From Psychrobacillus sp044762855 (GTDB lineage: Bacteria > Bacillota > Bacilli > Bacillales_A > Planococcaceae), in contig NZ_JBIWFB010000008.1 in the NCBI RefSeq assembly GCF_044762855.1, forward strand, positions 1 to 64,000: a stretch of 64,000 nucleotides of DNA, written 5' to 3'. Below the pieces are notes generated by a model, which saw only the letters and a list, made by a program, of their open reading frames with translations, had not been told where the DNA came from and searched no databases. This document shows, piece by piece, positions 42,867 through 51,298 of the stretch. The position numbers and the translations under genes are program-made. The first letter of the stretch is position 1, and every line of letters starts with the position of its first letter.

Positions 42867-43193
42867 TTATTCATCCTCAACCTCTATTAAATATATTCCT
42901 TCCTCAAATCCACCATGTTTTTCTTTCTTAGCGATGCGGATTTTCTCTAAATCTTCATAAGTTGCATTATGAATTGGAAGTGCTGCGTGGATTAACTCTA
43001 AAATGTCGGCTAGTTCCTCTAGAGCATCTTGATGGTTGGTCGCTTCTTGGAATTCCTGTACTTCTTCATATAGCTTTTTCTTTATCTCCGTTAAGTGTTC
43101 GGAAGGATCAAGTGTGCGTGTAGTGAATTTGCTGCCTGCGTTTTCAATGACTTGTGGTATTAGGTCGCGTACTAGTTTATTGTAAATTGGCAT
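42867..43193 (-). CDS. MazG-like nucleotide pyrophosphohydrolase
   Basis: The 108-residue all-helical protein has the EEVQEFQEA...ALEELADILELIHA pattern of acidic residues that bind Mg in the MazG/phosphoribosyl-ATP pyrophosphohydrolase family. It starts with the YNKLVRDLIPQVIE motif common to this short branch. It probably hydrolyses a (modified) NTP to the monophosphate. GGGGGAT precedes the ATG. Confidence 0.88.
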   Translation of the reverse strand: MPIYNKLVRDLIPQVIENAGSKFTTRTLDPSEHLTEIKKKLYEEVQEFQEATNHQDALEELADILELIHAALPIHNATYEDLEKIRIAKKEKHGGFEEGIYLIEVEDE

Positions 43194-43205
43194 TGGACAT
43201 CCCCC

Positions 43206-43266
43206 TTTTTCTTTTATTATAGGGAAAGTTAGAATTATTTGAAAGAAGAATCATAGGGAAGTTGTC
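43206..43266. repeat. Imperfect ~55-bp direct repeat, copy A
   Basis: Matches 44113-44172 at roughly three of four positions, with TATTTGAAAG and TAGGGA exact. The two copies flank the decayed AlbA_2 gene and lie upstream of the MazG-like and MBL genes. Confidence 0.5.
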
Positions 43267-43278
43267 TTATCAGATGTC

Positions 43279-43371
43279 TCAGTAATTGCTGTTAAGTAAC
43301 GCGTAAATTCCAAAAACTAATAAAACAGCGATGATGAAACAAACATATAAATAATAATAAGTAGTTCCCAT
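43279..43371 (-). CDS. Possible 30-residue single-pass membrane peptide
   Basis: An ATG frame on the minus strand encodes a 30-residue peptide: a tyrosine-rich N-terminus, one membrane segment (about 8-25, LYVCFIIAVLLVFGIYAL) and a polar tail. No good ribosome binding site lies directly upstream, so reality is uncertain. It would precede the MazG-like gene in the same direction. Confidence 0.3.
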   Translation of the reverse strand: MGTTYYYLYVCFIIAVLLVFGIYALLNSNY

Positions 43372-43468
43372 GAGTATATATGTGATAAGGTACTCCTATT
43401 TGTTTAAGCATTGGTTGCCCAATTTGCCTGGTATATAGATCAATTTTGCTGGAAAGGAGGATATGCTT

Positions 43469-43915
43469 ATGAAGAATAAAAGTGAAATCATGAGGATCAT
43501 TCAGCAATTGGATCATCATATTGCAGATGATTTTGAGGCGCAGGACTTAGACTTTAAACAATGGAATTTTAGTGCTGTGGAGGAAAATGTCAATAAAATG
43601 ATTAAGTACGCTGTTTGTATGGCGAATGGCGGCGGGGGCAGCGTTGTTTTCGGCGTGGCCGACAAAGTGCGGGGAATAGACAATGTTTTAGTAGGGATTC
43701 CATTTGATGTAGATATAGAAGAATTACAAAAAAGGATATTTGAAACTACGGATCCACCCATAACCCCTTCATTTGATGAAATATTTTATAAAGATCATAC
43801 AATCCGGCTCCTGGTCATGAACGTTTTGCCGGAAAGACCGCCTTATACAACAAAAGGGGGGGCAGCAACCATAAGACAAGGAAAGGAGTGTCTGCCGTAC
43901 AGGAGCAATTCGTAG
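43469..43915 (+). pseudogene. Truncated AlbA_2 (Schlafen-like) DNA-binding protein gene
   Basis: The product covers only the N-terminal AlbA_2 domain: FKQWNFSAVEENVNKMIKYAVCMANGGGGSVVFGV, VLVGIPFDVDIEELQKRIFE and PPYTTKGGAATIRQGKECLP. Full-length family members run to roughly 450-500 residues. After ECLP the frame shifts: the next frame reads TGAIRRAIM, the expected continuation, and then decays. Ribosome binding site GGAAAGGAGG points to the ATG at 43469. Weak direct repeats flank the locus. Confidence 0.7.
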
Positions 43916-44009
43916 GGCTATTATGATTTTACGATTGGGTAAACGGTCACTTCTATATTTACTGACTTTGATGAACTTTTGGCGTTATCCAGACGCCAAT
44001 CACTAAATT

Positions 44010-44048
44010 CAAAGAAACACTAGAGCGACTTGCTTTAGTGTTTCTTTG
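44010..44048. terminator. Hairpin downstream of the AlbA_2 remnant
   Basis: CAAAGAAACACTA and TAGTGTTTCTTTG form a perfect 13-bp stem with a 13-base loop. The T-rich 3' arm could serve as terminator. The rest of 43916-44217 shows only the decayed coding sequence and direct-repeat copy B. Confidence 0.65.
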
Positions 44049-44112
44049 TTGTAACCGGATAGATCCGGTGGGAAATCGGGACGAGTTAGGGGTAAACCGG
44101 CATTAAACGGCT

Positions 44113-44172
44113 CTTTTTTTATTATTGAGAAAGGTAGTAATATTTGAAAGGAGGGTTCTAGGGAGATGTTGG
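44113..44172. repeat. Imperfect ~55-bp direct repeat, copy B
   Basis: Second copy of the sequence at 43206-43266; it includes TTTATTATTGAGAAAG, TATTTGAAAGGAG and TAGGGAGA. Confidence 0.5.
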
Positions 44173-44217
44173 AGAAATTAGTTCATCAGAATCATTCAAA
44201 GAAAGAGGCGAAAACTT

Positions 44218-44949
44218 ATGGAGTGTAGGGTGATTGGTATGTGGGGAGGATTTCCTAAAAAGAATGGTCCTTGTTCAGGATATTTAATTCAGCATGATGG
44301 GTTTTCTTTATTAATTGATTGTGGAAGTGGTGTTTTAACGGCCTTACAAAATTATATTGATTTAAATGAGATTGATCATGTCATTTTAACTCATTATCAT
44401 TATGATCATTTTAGTGATATTGGTGCGTATTTGTTTTCTAGACTGGTGAATACACATTTAGGTAAAACGAAGAAAGAATTAAGTGTTTACGGACCTGAGG
44501 ATGATGTGGTGAAAAAGCAGGTAGAGGATGTTGCTTATTCTCGATTCAGTTCATTTAATGAAAAGAGTCAGTTGGAAATTGGACCGTTCACTTGTACATT
44601 TAAGCGAAATATCCATCCGGTAGAAACATATAGTATAAAAATTGAATGTGACTGTAAAAGTGTAGTATTTACATCCGATACTAGCTTCACGCATGACTTA
44701 ATCCCGTTTGCAGCAAACGCCGATCTCCTCATTACAGAATGCAGTTTGTATGAAGGGATGGACGGAGCAGCTTCTGGGCATATGACATCCGAGCAAGCAG
44801 GCATACTCGCACATCAATCAAATGCCAAAAAGGTGTTATTAACACATCTTCCACACTACGGGAATTTAACCGATTTAGTAGTTAGTGCGAAAAAGCTAGG
44901 GAATCCAAACATTGAATTAGCAGAGCCCGGCATGTTAATAGAAATATAA
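44218..44949 (+). CDS. MBL-fold metallohydrolase (YhfI/RNase Z-like)
   Basis: The 243-residue protein has the metallo-beta-lactamase motif HYHYDH (His59-His64), a conserved FTSDTSF Asp, SGHMTSEQAG, and a late LLTHLPHYG His. This small group resembles Bacillus YhfI and the RNase Z/ElaC fold. Without the exosite expected of tRNA 3'-processing enzymes, its substrate stays open. It is the last plus-strand gene before a convergent LysR gene. Confidence 0.88.
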   Translation: MECRVIGMWGGFPKKNGPCSGYLIQHDGFSLLIDCGSGVLTALQNYIDLNEIDHVILTHYHYDHFSDIGAYLFSRLVNTHLGKTKKELSVYGPEDDVVKKQVEDVAYSRFSSFNEKSQLEIGPFTCTFKRNIHPVETYSIKIECDCKSVVFTSDTSFTHDLIPFAANADLLITECSLYEGMDGAASGHMTSEQAGILAHQSNAKKVLLTHLPHYGNLTDLVVSAKKLGNPNIELAEPGMLIEI

Positions 44950-44998
44950 AAGCTGATAGAATGAATGCTCTTTGGAGTATTTTTTCTATCAGCTTTTT
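44947..44998. terminator. Terminator of the MBL gene
   Basis: AAAAGCTGATAGAA pairs with TTCTATCAGCTTTT, followed by T. It can also serve the convergent LysR gene. Confidence 0.85.
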
Positions 44999-45007
44999 GT
45001 ACCTGGT

Positions 45008-45889
45008 TTAACTAAAAAACAGCTTTGTTTTATTTATAAATGCATGGATGGCCGGTGATACATAGCGGTTTTTTAGATAAGTCAAATAGACAGTTCTATC
45101 CAGGGCAGGAGAATCGATACACTTTTTTACAAGTGTATTATCAGGTAGGGCTTGTAGATAGTTCTCGGGAATTAGCGAGATGCCAATACCTTCTCGTACT
45201 AGGCTTAATGCCGTTTCAAAACGCTCTATCTCATACTTTGTAGTTGGAATCGCGTCTTCCATTGCAAAAGCATTTAACACATCTTCTCTTGTTTGAAACC
45301 CCTCACTGCTAATAATAAAAGGTTCTCCTACTAGGTCCTTTAAAGTAAGGTTTGCATGATTCATCAACTGATTGCTTTCATGAAGAACTAATACTAGTTT
45401 TTCATTATACAAAGGGATTGTTTCAATATCATCCTCTTGTATAAATTGGTTAGTGATGATGGCATGTGTCTTGTAATTTCGTAACGAATTTTTTACATCA
45501 TCTCCACTTAATACTTCGGTTAGTTTGATGCGTATATTAGGGAAATCATCATTGTATTGAAGAATCACCTTTGGAATCCAATGCTTTACCGATTCAATCA
45601 TGCCGAGCTGTATCTCTCCGCTTCCGATGTTCTTTACATCCTCCATCTCTTTTTTTACGATATCCATCTCCAATAAAAGACGAGATGCCTTTTTATATAA
45701 AATAGTTCCAGCTTCCGTTAATTCAATATTCCTCGTATTACGGTCAAGAATTTGAAAACCTAATTCATTCTCTAGACTTTTTACTGCATTACTTAATGAA
45801 GGTTGAGAAATATGCAGTATTTGTGCTGCTTTGGAAAAGCTCTTATGGTCGACAATTGTCACAAAATAATTAAGTTGTTTTAAATCCAT
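45008..45889 (-). CDS. LysR family transcriptional regulator
   Basis: The 293-residue protein has the N-terminal LysR winged helix (residues ~1-62, MDLKQLNYFVTIVDHKSFSKAA and ISQPSLSNAVKSLENELG) and a two-lobed co-inducer domain. The ATG at 45889 is eight bases from AGAGG; the frame's GTG at 45898 overlaps that site. It is divergent from hutG-gltS, with a perfect palindrome in between, and probably controls them. Confidence 0.9.
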   Translation of the reverse strand: MDLKQLNYFVTIVDHKSFSKAAQILHISQPSLSNAVKSLENELGFQILDRNTRNIELTEAGTILYKKASRLLLEMDIVKKEMEDVKNIGSGEIQLGMIESVKHWIPKVILQYNDDFPNIRIKLTEVLSGDDVKNSLRNYKTHAIITNQFIQEDDIETIPLYNEKLVLVLHESNQLMNHANLTLKDLVGEPFIISSEGFQTREDVLNAFAMEDAIPTTKYEIERFETALSLVREGIGISLIPENYLQALPDNTLVKKCIDSPALDRTVYLTYLKNRYVSPAIHAFINKTKLFFS

Positions 45890-45908
45890 CCATAACACCT
45901 CTATTACT

Positions 45909-45925
45909 TATAGTTTAAAACTATA
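45909..45925. promoter_or_regulatory. Probable LysR operator between lysR and hutG
   Basis: TATAGTTTAAAACTATA is a perfect palindrome with 8-bp arms and fits the T-N11-A rule of LysR sites. A further half site (ATAGT) follows at about 45931. Confidence 0.6.
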
Positions 45926-46018
45926 TATTTATAGTAATTATATATTAGAATTTATAAATAGGTTAATTTATAATTGATAAAAATGTAATTTCTTCAATTT
46001 AAGAAAGGATGAATAGAC

Positions 46019-46993
46019 TTGCTGAAAAAAGTGAAGAAGGATATTTGGTCGGGACGTACGGATCATCTGGAAGATCGAACAAGTTTCCGGTATCACCAAA
46101 TCGTTGAATTAGAAAAAATGGAAGCGCTTCATTCTATAAAGGAGACTTGTGTAATTATAGGTTTTGAAAGTGAAGAAGGAGTTCGTAGAAACAAAGGTCA
46201 GCTAGGAGCGGCAAAAGCACCTGATGCATTACGATCCGAATTGGCAAAGCTCCCATGGAAGTTAGCAACTGGAAAACATCTTGCTGATATAGGGACAATT
46301 GAGTGTGTTGGAAATGATTTAGAAAAAGCGCAACAACAGCTAGGGGAAGTAGTAAATAGTGTGCTGAGTAAAAAAATGATCCCGATTATTCTTGGGGGCG
46401 GACATGAAACCGCTTACGGACATTACCTAGGAGTTCGAGAAAATATTGGGAAAGAAGCGAAGCTAGGAATTATCAACATTGACGCACACTTCGATTTGCG
46501 ACCATACGATGAACAGACTTCCTCGGGTACGATGTTCAGACAAATACTTGAACAAGATGAGAACAGTAGTTACTTCGTGCTTGGAATCCAACGTTTCGGA
46601 AATACGCAAGAATTATTCAACAGGGCTGATGAACTAAATGTCCAATATATTTTAGAAGAGGATATGCACGATGGTCAGATGACCCAAGTGAAAACAGAGA
46701 TAGAGAAGTTTATCCAAGAGCATGATTGGATCATGCTTACACTATGTACGGATGTACTCAATGCTGCATTTGCACCTGGTGTAAGTGCTCCATCACCATT
46801 TGGCTTGGATCCCTCCATTGTTCGTGCAATTATCAAGACAGTAACTTCTCATGAAAAAGCCTTGTCTTTTGATATTTCGGAAGTAAATCCAAGTATGGAT
46901 GAAAATAATCGTACCGTTAAACTCGGAGCATATTTGACGAATGAAGCAATTACATCATTTTTAGGAGGAAGAAAGTATGACACTAGCACTTGA
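46019..46993 (+). CDS. hutG: Formimidoylglutamase
   Basis: The 324-residue ureohydrolase opens with DIWSGRTDHLEDRTSFRYHQ, typical of HutG. Metal ligands are visible as His129 (GGGHE), Asp155/His157/Asp159 (DAHFD), and Cys243/Asp245 in TLCTDVLNAAFAPG; arginases have Asp at the first of that last pair, and I recall Cys being normal for HutG. It converts N-formimidoyl-L-glutamate to glutamate and formamide in histidine breakdown. TTG start, AGAAAGGATG upstream. The rest of the hut pathway is not in the window. Confidence 0.88.
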   Translation: MLKKVKKDIWSGRTDHLEDRTSFRYHQIVELEKMEALHSIKETCVIIGFESEEGVRRNKGQLGAAKAPDALRSELAKLPWKLATGKHLADIGTIECVGNDLEKAQQQLGEVVNSVLSKKMIPIILGGGHETAYGHYLGVRENIGKEAKLGIINIDAHFDLRPYDEQTSSGTMFRQILEQDENSSYFVLGIQRFGNTQELFNRADELNVQYILEEDMHDGQMTQVKTEIEKFIQEHDWIMLTLCTDVLNAAFAPGVSAPSPFGLDPSIVRAIIKTVTSHEKALSFDISEVNPSMDENNRTVKLGAYLTNEAITSFLGGRKYDTST

Positions 46994-48167
46994 TCAAACG
47001 ACAACAATCTTTCTTTCCATAGCGCTATTAGTTTTAGGTACATACCTAGTAAAGAAGATTGGATTCTTAAATAAGTTCTGTATACCCGCTCCAGTTGTAG
47101 GGGGATTACTATTTGCATTGCTCGCTACATTAGCAAAATCTCTTGGTTTGTTTGAAATAACCTTAGATACATCCTTACAGGGATTGTTCATGCTTACCTT
47201 TTTTACTACAGTTGGCTTGGGAGCAAGTTTTAAGCTTGTAAAATTAGGTGGTAAGCTACTCGTCATTTACTGGCTAGCTTGTGGATTTTTAGCGCTTGCA
47301 CAAAACACGATTGGTGTGTCTATGGCGTATTTATTTGATCTTCATCCTTTAATAGGGATGATGGCTGGCGCTGTTTCAATGGAAGGTGGACATGGTGCTG
47401 CAACTGCATTTGGACAAACAGTTGAAGATTTGGGGATTAATTCGGCACTATCTATCGGTGTAGCAGCTGCTACGTTCGGCCTTGTTGCAGGGGGACTTGT
47501 TGGAGGACCAGTTGTTAAATATCTTGTTACAAAGTATGATTTGAAATCAACGGAAACGGATGAAGTTACAGAGGTTGAAATTGAAGAGGAAGGCAAAACA
47601 ATTAATACGAATACCTTTTTTACTCAACTATTCCTCATAACTTTCTGTATGGCTCTTGGAACTTACTTAGGAGGTTTGTTCTCCTCTGCAACAGGATTTG
47701 TTCTTCCAGGATACGTTGGGGCTATGTTTGTAGCAGTTATCGTGAGAAATATTGTAGATAAATTTAATCCTAAAACAGTAGATATGAAAAGTATCGGCTT
47801 AGTAAGTGATATTTCTTTGGGGATCTTCTTATCCATGGCACTAATGAGCATTAAACTTTGGGAAATAGCGGACTTGGCGCTTCCATTAATTGCAATTGTT
47901 ATCGTCCAAGTTATTTTTATCATTCTTTTTGGCATCTTTGTTCTGTTCCGTCTATTAGGAAAAAATTACGATGCTGCTGTAATGGTAGCTGGTTTCACTG
48001 GTCATGGTTTAGGGGCAACACCTAATGCCATGGCGAATATGGCTGCTGTAACAGAAAGATTCGGTCCATCCAAAAAAGCATATCTAGTAGTACCAATTGT
48101 CGGAGCATTCCTCATTGATGTGTTTGCAATGCCTATTATTATTACGACAATTAACTTATTCCAATAA
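46977..48167 (+). CDS. gltS: Sodium/glutamate symporter
   Basis: The 396-residue membrane protein shows GltS traits: two inverted halves of about five segments, the GAVSMEGGHGAATAFG motif in the first half and AGFTGHGLGATPNAMANM in the second. It imports glutamate with sodium. Its start lies within the end of hutG (17-base overlap), so histidine-derived glutamate release and glutamate uptake are co-expressed under the divergent LysR regulator. Confidence 0.92.
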   Translation: MTLALDQTTTIFLSIALLVLGTYLVKKIGFLNKFCIPAPVVGGLLFALLATLAKSLGLFEITLDTSLQGLFMLTFFTTVGLGASFKLVKLGGKLLVIYWLACGFLALAQNTIGVSMAYLFDLHPLIGMMAGAVSMEGGHGAATAFGQTVEDLGINSALSIGVAAATFGLVAGGLVGGPVVKYLVTKYDLKSTETDEVTEVEIEEEGKTINTNTFFTQLFLITFCMALGTYLGGLFSSATGFVLPGYVGAMFVAVIVRNIVDKFNPKTVDMKSIGLVSDISLGIFLSMALMSIKLWEIADLALPLIAIVIVQVIFIILFGIFVLFRLLGKNYDAAVMVAGFTGHGLGATPNAMANMAAVTERFGPSKKAYLVVPIVGAFLIDVFAMPIIITTINLFQ

Positions 48168-48168
48168 A

Positions 48169-48214
48169 CGATAATAATCCCTTGTTCATATTGTTGAACA
48201 AGGGATTATTATCG
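48169..48214. terminator. Perfect 20-bp hairpin after gltS, no T tract
   Basis: The arms at 48169-48188 and 48195-48214 are perfectly complementary around a six-base loop and start one base after the gltS stop. No T run follows, as at 37905-37950. Confidence 0.7.
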
Positions 48215-48350
48215 TCCCTGTGTAAGAAGGTAAAATACTAGCTATTTGTAATAACCCCCGCTCGAGTCTTTCAGTTTCTAAAGAAAAATGTTAGAAATGA
48301 ATATTTTAGGGAAAAGTAATGTTGAAACAAATATTAGGGAGGTGAATGTA

Positions 48351-48509
48351 ATGACAAAAGAACCGAATCATAAAAAGGAATCCTCCAATCCAAAAGATGA
48401 AACAGTTGAACAAGGCAAGCCCAATGAGTTAAGTGACAAACAGAAAGAAGAACTTCAGGTGAAAGATGGTCAAAATAATCACCATGTGGATGAACGTGGT
48501 GGAAATTAA
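48351..48509 (+). CDS. Small hydrophilic protein (52 residues)
   Basis: A 52-residue, highly charged, probably unstructured protein rich in Lys, Glu, Asn and Gln (NPKDETVEQGKPNELSDKQK), ending NNHHVDERGGN. I do not recognise it; similar small hydrophilic proteins occur in spores and stress responses of Bacillales. GGGAGGTGA precedes the ATG at 48351, and a terminator follows, which supports expression. Confidence 0.65.
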   Translation: MTKEPNHKKESSNPKDETVEQGKPNELSDKQKEELQVKDGQNNHHVDERGGN

Positions 48510-48528
48510 GATTAGAAACTTAAGGATG

Positions 48529-48563
48529 AAAATCGTGATTCCATATGGGGTTACGATTTTTTT
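48529..48563 (+). terminator. Terminator of the small hydrophilic protein gene
   Basis: AAAATCGT pairs with ACGATTTT, with an inner CCATATGG, then TTT. Confidence 0.75.
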
Positions 48564-48650
48564 CAATAAAATTCTCTTTTTGGGAAAACCTACTGTAACC
48601 TAAGCATGTGATAAAAAAATATAAAATTAGTCGAAAAAGGAGTGATACTT

Positions 48651-48896
48651 ATGGCAATTTGTCCTTTATGTAACTCATTAAAAGAATTAGATATCTCTTG
48701 CCCAACATGTAATACACGATTAGAGGATACGGGAAAGGTATCTGATTACTTAGATCCTTATGGACATTACAATGATGAAGAAACGGTGAAAATGGGTGAT
48801 GGTTATCAAAATACAGCTAAAAATAAGATTTGTCCTCATTTAATGGTTTGTAAGAATTGTGGATATGAGAAGGTGAAATTCATACAAGAAGAATAG
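48651..48896 (+). CDS. Small zinc-ribbon-like protein
   Basis: The 81-residue protein has cysteine pairs Cys4-x2-Cys7 and Cys17-x2-Cys20 at the start and a further CPHLMVCKNC group near residues 63-72, which together could bind one or two zinc ions. I do not recognise the family. AAAAAGGAG precedes the ATG at 48651. A hairpin follows directly. Confidence 0.75.
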   Translation: MAICPLCNSLKELDISCPTCNTRLEDTGKVSDYLDPYGHYNDEETVKMGDGYQNTAKNKICPHLMVCKNCGYEKVKFIQEE

Positions 48897-48903
48897 ATTA
48901 TAT

Positions 48904-48934
48904 AAAGAAACACGCGTATATGAATGGTTTCTTT
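48904..48934. terminator. Hairpin between convergent small genes
   Basis: AAAGAAAC pairs with GTTTCTTT; likely shared terminator. Confidence 0.5.
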
Positions 48935-48944
48935 CCCTTAAATG

Positions 48945-49346
48945 TTATTTTCCTTTCTCCACTTCATACATTTTAGTTAAAGTCTCATAACGCGCTGCAT
49001 CAAAATCTTTCTGCCCGCGCATAAATTTTTCTTTTAGATTAAAATAACATATCTCGATATATTCCTCGTTATGATGATGAATGAACGGATGGGTCACCTT
49101 TTCAAAAGGTCCATCTGCAAAATATCTCTCCATTTTATCTAATGTTCGAATATTAATATTACGTGCACGCATTTCACGCAGAACAAGTTTCGTGTAGGCA
49201 AACAAATCATCTTTCGGATAGTCATAAATATAATTAATCAAAATATGGCGGTCGTCCTTCGCGAAAATACTATTTAACTCACGCCACTGTGCTAAGAGCT
49301 GTGATTTCGGCAAAACGCTGAGTAAACTTTGGTGCCATAAACGCAA
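48945..49346 (-). CDS. TIGR02328-like protein, related to pyrimidine-dimer DNA glycosylases
   Basis: The 133-residue protein begins MRLWHQSLLSVLPKSQLLAQWREL, which resembles the N-terminus of T4 endonuclease V-type glycosylases and the conserved TIGR02328 family. Later stretches include HILINYIYDYPKDDLFAYTKLVLREM. Catalysis is not proven for this branch. No gene is visible in 49347-49792 downstream of its start; that stretch holds an imperfect dyad at 49566-49591. Confidence 0.7.
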   Translation of the reverse strand: MRLWHQSLLSVLPKSQLLAQWRELNSIFAKDDRHILINYIYDYPKDDLFAYTKLVLREMRARNINIRTLDKMERYFADGPFEKVTHPFIHHHNEEYIEICYFNLKEKFMRGQKDFDAARYETLTKMYEVEKGK

Positions 49347-49565
49347 AAAAATCCTCTCCTGTTCATAACAATTTCCAGTCTTGATTTAGTCAATGAATCA
49401 TCTTAACTTTCCTATTACAACAAAATTAAATGCATAATAAGGGATTATTTCAATATTTGCCAATAAAAGAACCACATAAACTTGCGAAAATCTGCTATCG
49501 CTTCTCATAATGATCTTATCCATTTTACTATTCAAAGTAGAAATAATAAATTAGATCGGTATATT

Positions 49566-49591
49566 AAACGTTGACGTAATCGTCGATGTTT
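49566..49591. promoter_or_regulatory. Imperfect dyad in a 446-bp non-coding gap
   Basis: AAACGTTGACG and CGTCGATGTTT are imperfect inverted arms around TAAT. It could be an operator for the VWA lipoprotein gene 200 bp downstream. Confidence 0.3.
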
Positions 49592-49792
49592 ATTTCATCT
49601 GCAAGGGATTGTTGTTTTTCAGTAAGGGAAGTGAATTTTAGACATATAGGTAAACAATATGCCTTGCATGTGCTTTCTTACACCTCAGATGCTTTCTCTA
49701 TCATAACAAGAGGAAAAATTATGTTCATTTTCATTGAAACATATATTACTTACATACGTATAGAAACTAATGGCATTAAAGGAGGTCTATCT

Positions 49793-51208
49793 ATGTTTAG
49801 GTATATTATTCCAATAACGTTACTCACATTGCTAGTTTCAGGCTGTAGTGGGAACGAAGAAGCAGAGGTAACAAAGCAAGCCGAGGAGAATGCGGTAGAA
49901 GAAAAACAGACGGTGGAGAAAACTGACACAAAAGAAGTTGATCTTAGTGAAATCATCCAAGCGGTAATTCCTACAACGTTAGAAGAGTGGAAGGATGTGG
50001 AGCCGGGATTATTTGCGCTTGATTACACTTTAGAGCATGAAACTTCTAGTTGGCCACAGGAAACTAGGGAGCTAAGCGAAGAGGAAAAGAAAGAGCTAGA
50101 AAGTGTGATAGCAGCAACGGGTGATACAGATACAATGTTTAAGGCTTTAAGGTATTACTTTGGAAGTAAAGTATATACGGATTTGTTAGATCAGCAGATT
50201 AATTATGCGGCAGTTATGAACGAGCCATATTTGCCAAAACCGACGAAGGAGTTTGGAGCAAATGGTAACGGCGAAGAGGTTGTTCCGACAAAAGCTTTTC
50301 TATTGTTGGATGCCAGTTCGAGTATGTTGCTCTCGGTAGATGGTAAGCAAAAAATGGGTATTGCTAAAATTGCAGTTAAGCGATTTGCGAAAACACTTGG
50401 AGAGGAAAATGAAGTATCGCTCTATGTGTATGGACACGCTGGAACCCAGGAAAATAAGGACAAAGAACTGTCATGTACGAAAATAGATGAAGTATATCCA
50501 TTACAAAATTATAACGAAAAAGAGTTTGATACTACGGTAGATGAAGTAGCTGCTAAAGGATGGACACCACTTGCCGCTGCTATTGAGACGGCTCATGAAG
50601 CTAGCAAGGACGTGGAAGGACCAATAACAGTTTATATCGTTAGTGATGGAGCAGAAACCTGTGATGGAGACCCAGTTAAAGCAGCAGAAGAATTTGCACA
50701 GAATAACGAAAATCGTAAAGTGAATATTATTGGATTTAATGTGGATCAAAAAGGAGAAGACCAGTTAAAAGCAGTAGCCGAAGCAGGGAATGGGGAGTAC
50801 ATTTCTGCTGACAACAGCGAAGAGCTAAATAATAGTATTGCAGAAAAGTGGGTAATCCCAAGTTTGATAGATACACTTCATATCCGACTATCAGGACCAA
50901 ATGGTTTTGCGGTTTCAAACGCAAAATATTCAATAGGGCAACTGTCCATGAAACTTAGTAATGCAGTCAATATAGAAAGTAGCCGCTTTAGAGAAATGAT
51001 TAAAGTTTTAGTTTCAGAAGAGCTGATTACCTCTGAACAGGAAGAAGAACTTACCGAGAAGGTCGATCAACATAAAGGACAACTAAAAGCTATCAATACA
51101 CAACTAAGAGATGAGAAAAACAAAGAGGTCGATGATGAGTATGAGCGGATCCATCAAAACATTGACGCTTGGGCGCAAGAAATAGAAAAAATTAGAGCAG
51201 AGCAATAA
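49793..51208 (+). CDS. VWA domain-containing lipoprotein
   Basis: The 471-residue lipoprotein has lipobox VSGC (Cys18) and an acidic linker. A von Willebrand factor A domain spans about 165-350, with an intact MIDAS: Asp173-x-Ser175-x-Ser177 in LLDASSSM, Thr in GWTPLAA and Asp in IVSDGAETCDGD. A helical C-terminal part (~370-471) follows. It probably binds a protein or surface ligand with a divalent metal. AAAGGAGG marks the ATG at 49793; the frame's earlier start is not credible. Confidence 0.85.
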   Translation: MFRYIIPITLLTLLVSGCSGNEEAEVTKQAEENAVEEKQTVEKTDTKEVDLSEIIQAVIPTTLEEWKDVEPGLFALDYTLEHETSSWPQETRELSEEEKKELESVIAATGDTDTMFKALRYYFGSKVYTDLLDQQINYAAVMNEPYLPKPTKEFGANGNGEEVVPTKAFLLLDASSSMLLSVDGKQKMGIAKIAVKRFAKTLGEENEVSLYVYGHAGTQENKDKELSCTKIDEVYPLQNYNEKEFDTTVDEVAAKGWTPLAAAIETAHEASKDVEGPITVYIVSDGAETCDGDPVKAAEEFAQNNENRKVNIIGFNVDQKGEDQLKAVAEAGNGEYISADNSEELNNSIAEKWVIPSLIDTLHIRLSGPNGFAVSNAKYSIGQLSMKLSNAVNIESSRFREMIKVLVSEELITSEQEEELTEKVDQHKGQLKAINTQLRDEKNKEVDDEYERIHQNIDAWAQEIEKIRAEQ

Positions 51209-51213
51209 GTCAA

Positions 51214-51263
51214 ACCCTATGCAGCATACTATCGTTGAATAGTGTGTAGCATTGGGATTTTTT
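51214..51263 (+). terminator. Terminator of the VWA gene
   Basis: CCCTATGC..ACTAT pairs with ATAGT..GCATTGGG, then a T run. Confidence 0.75.
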
Positions 51264-51298
51264 GGATGGCAGATTACTTTTCTCTGCTCTATTGGGCA

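Noticed and set aside
49586..49792. 69-codon N-terminal extension of the VWA lipoprotein
   Set aside because: It would bury the lipoprotein signal peptide; AAAGGAGG directly precedes the ATG at 49793.
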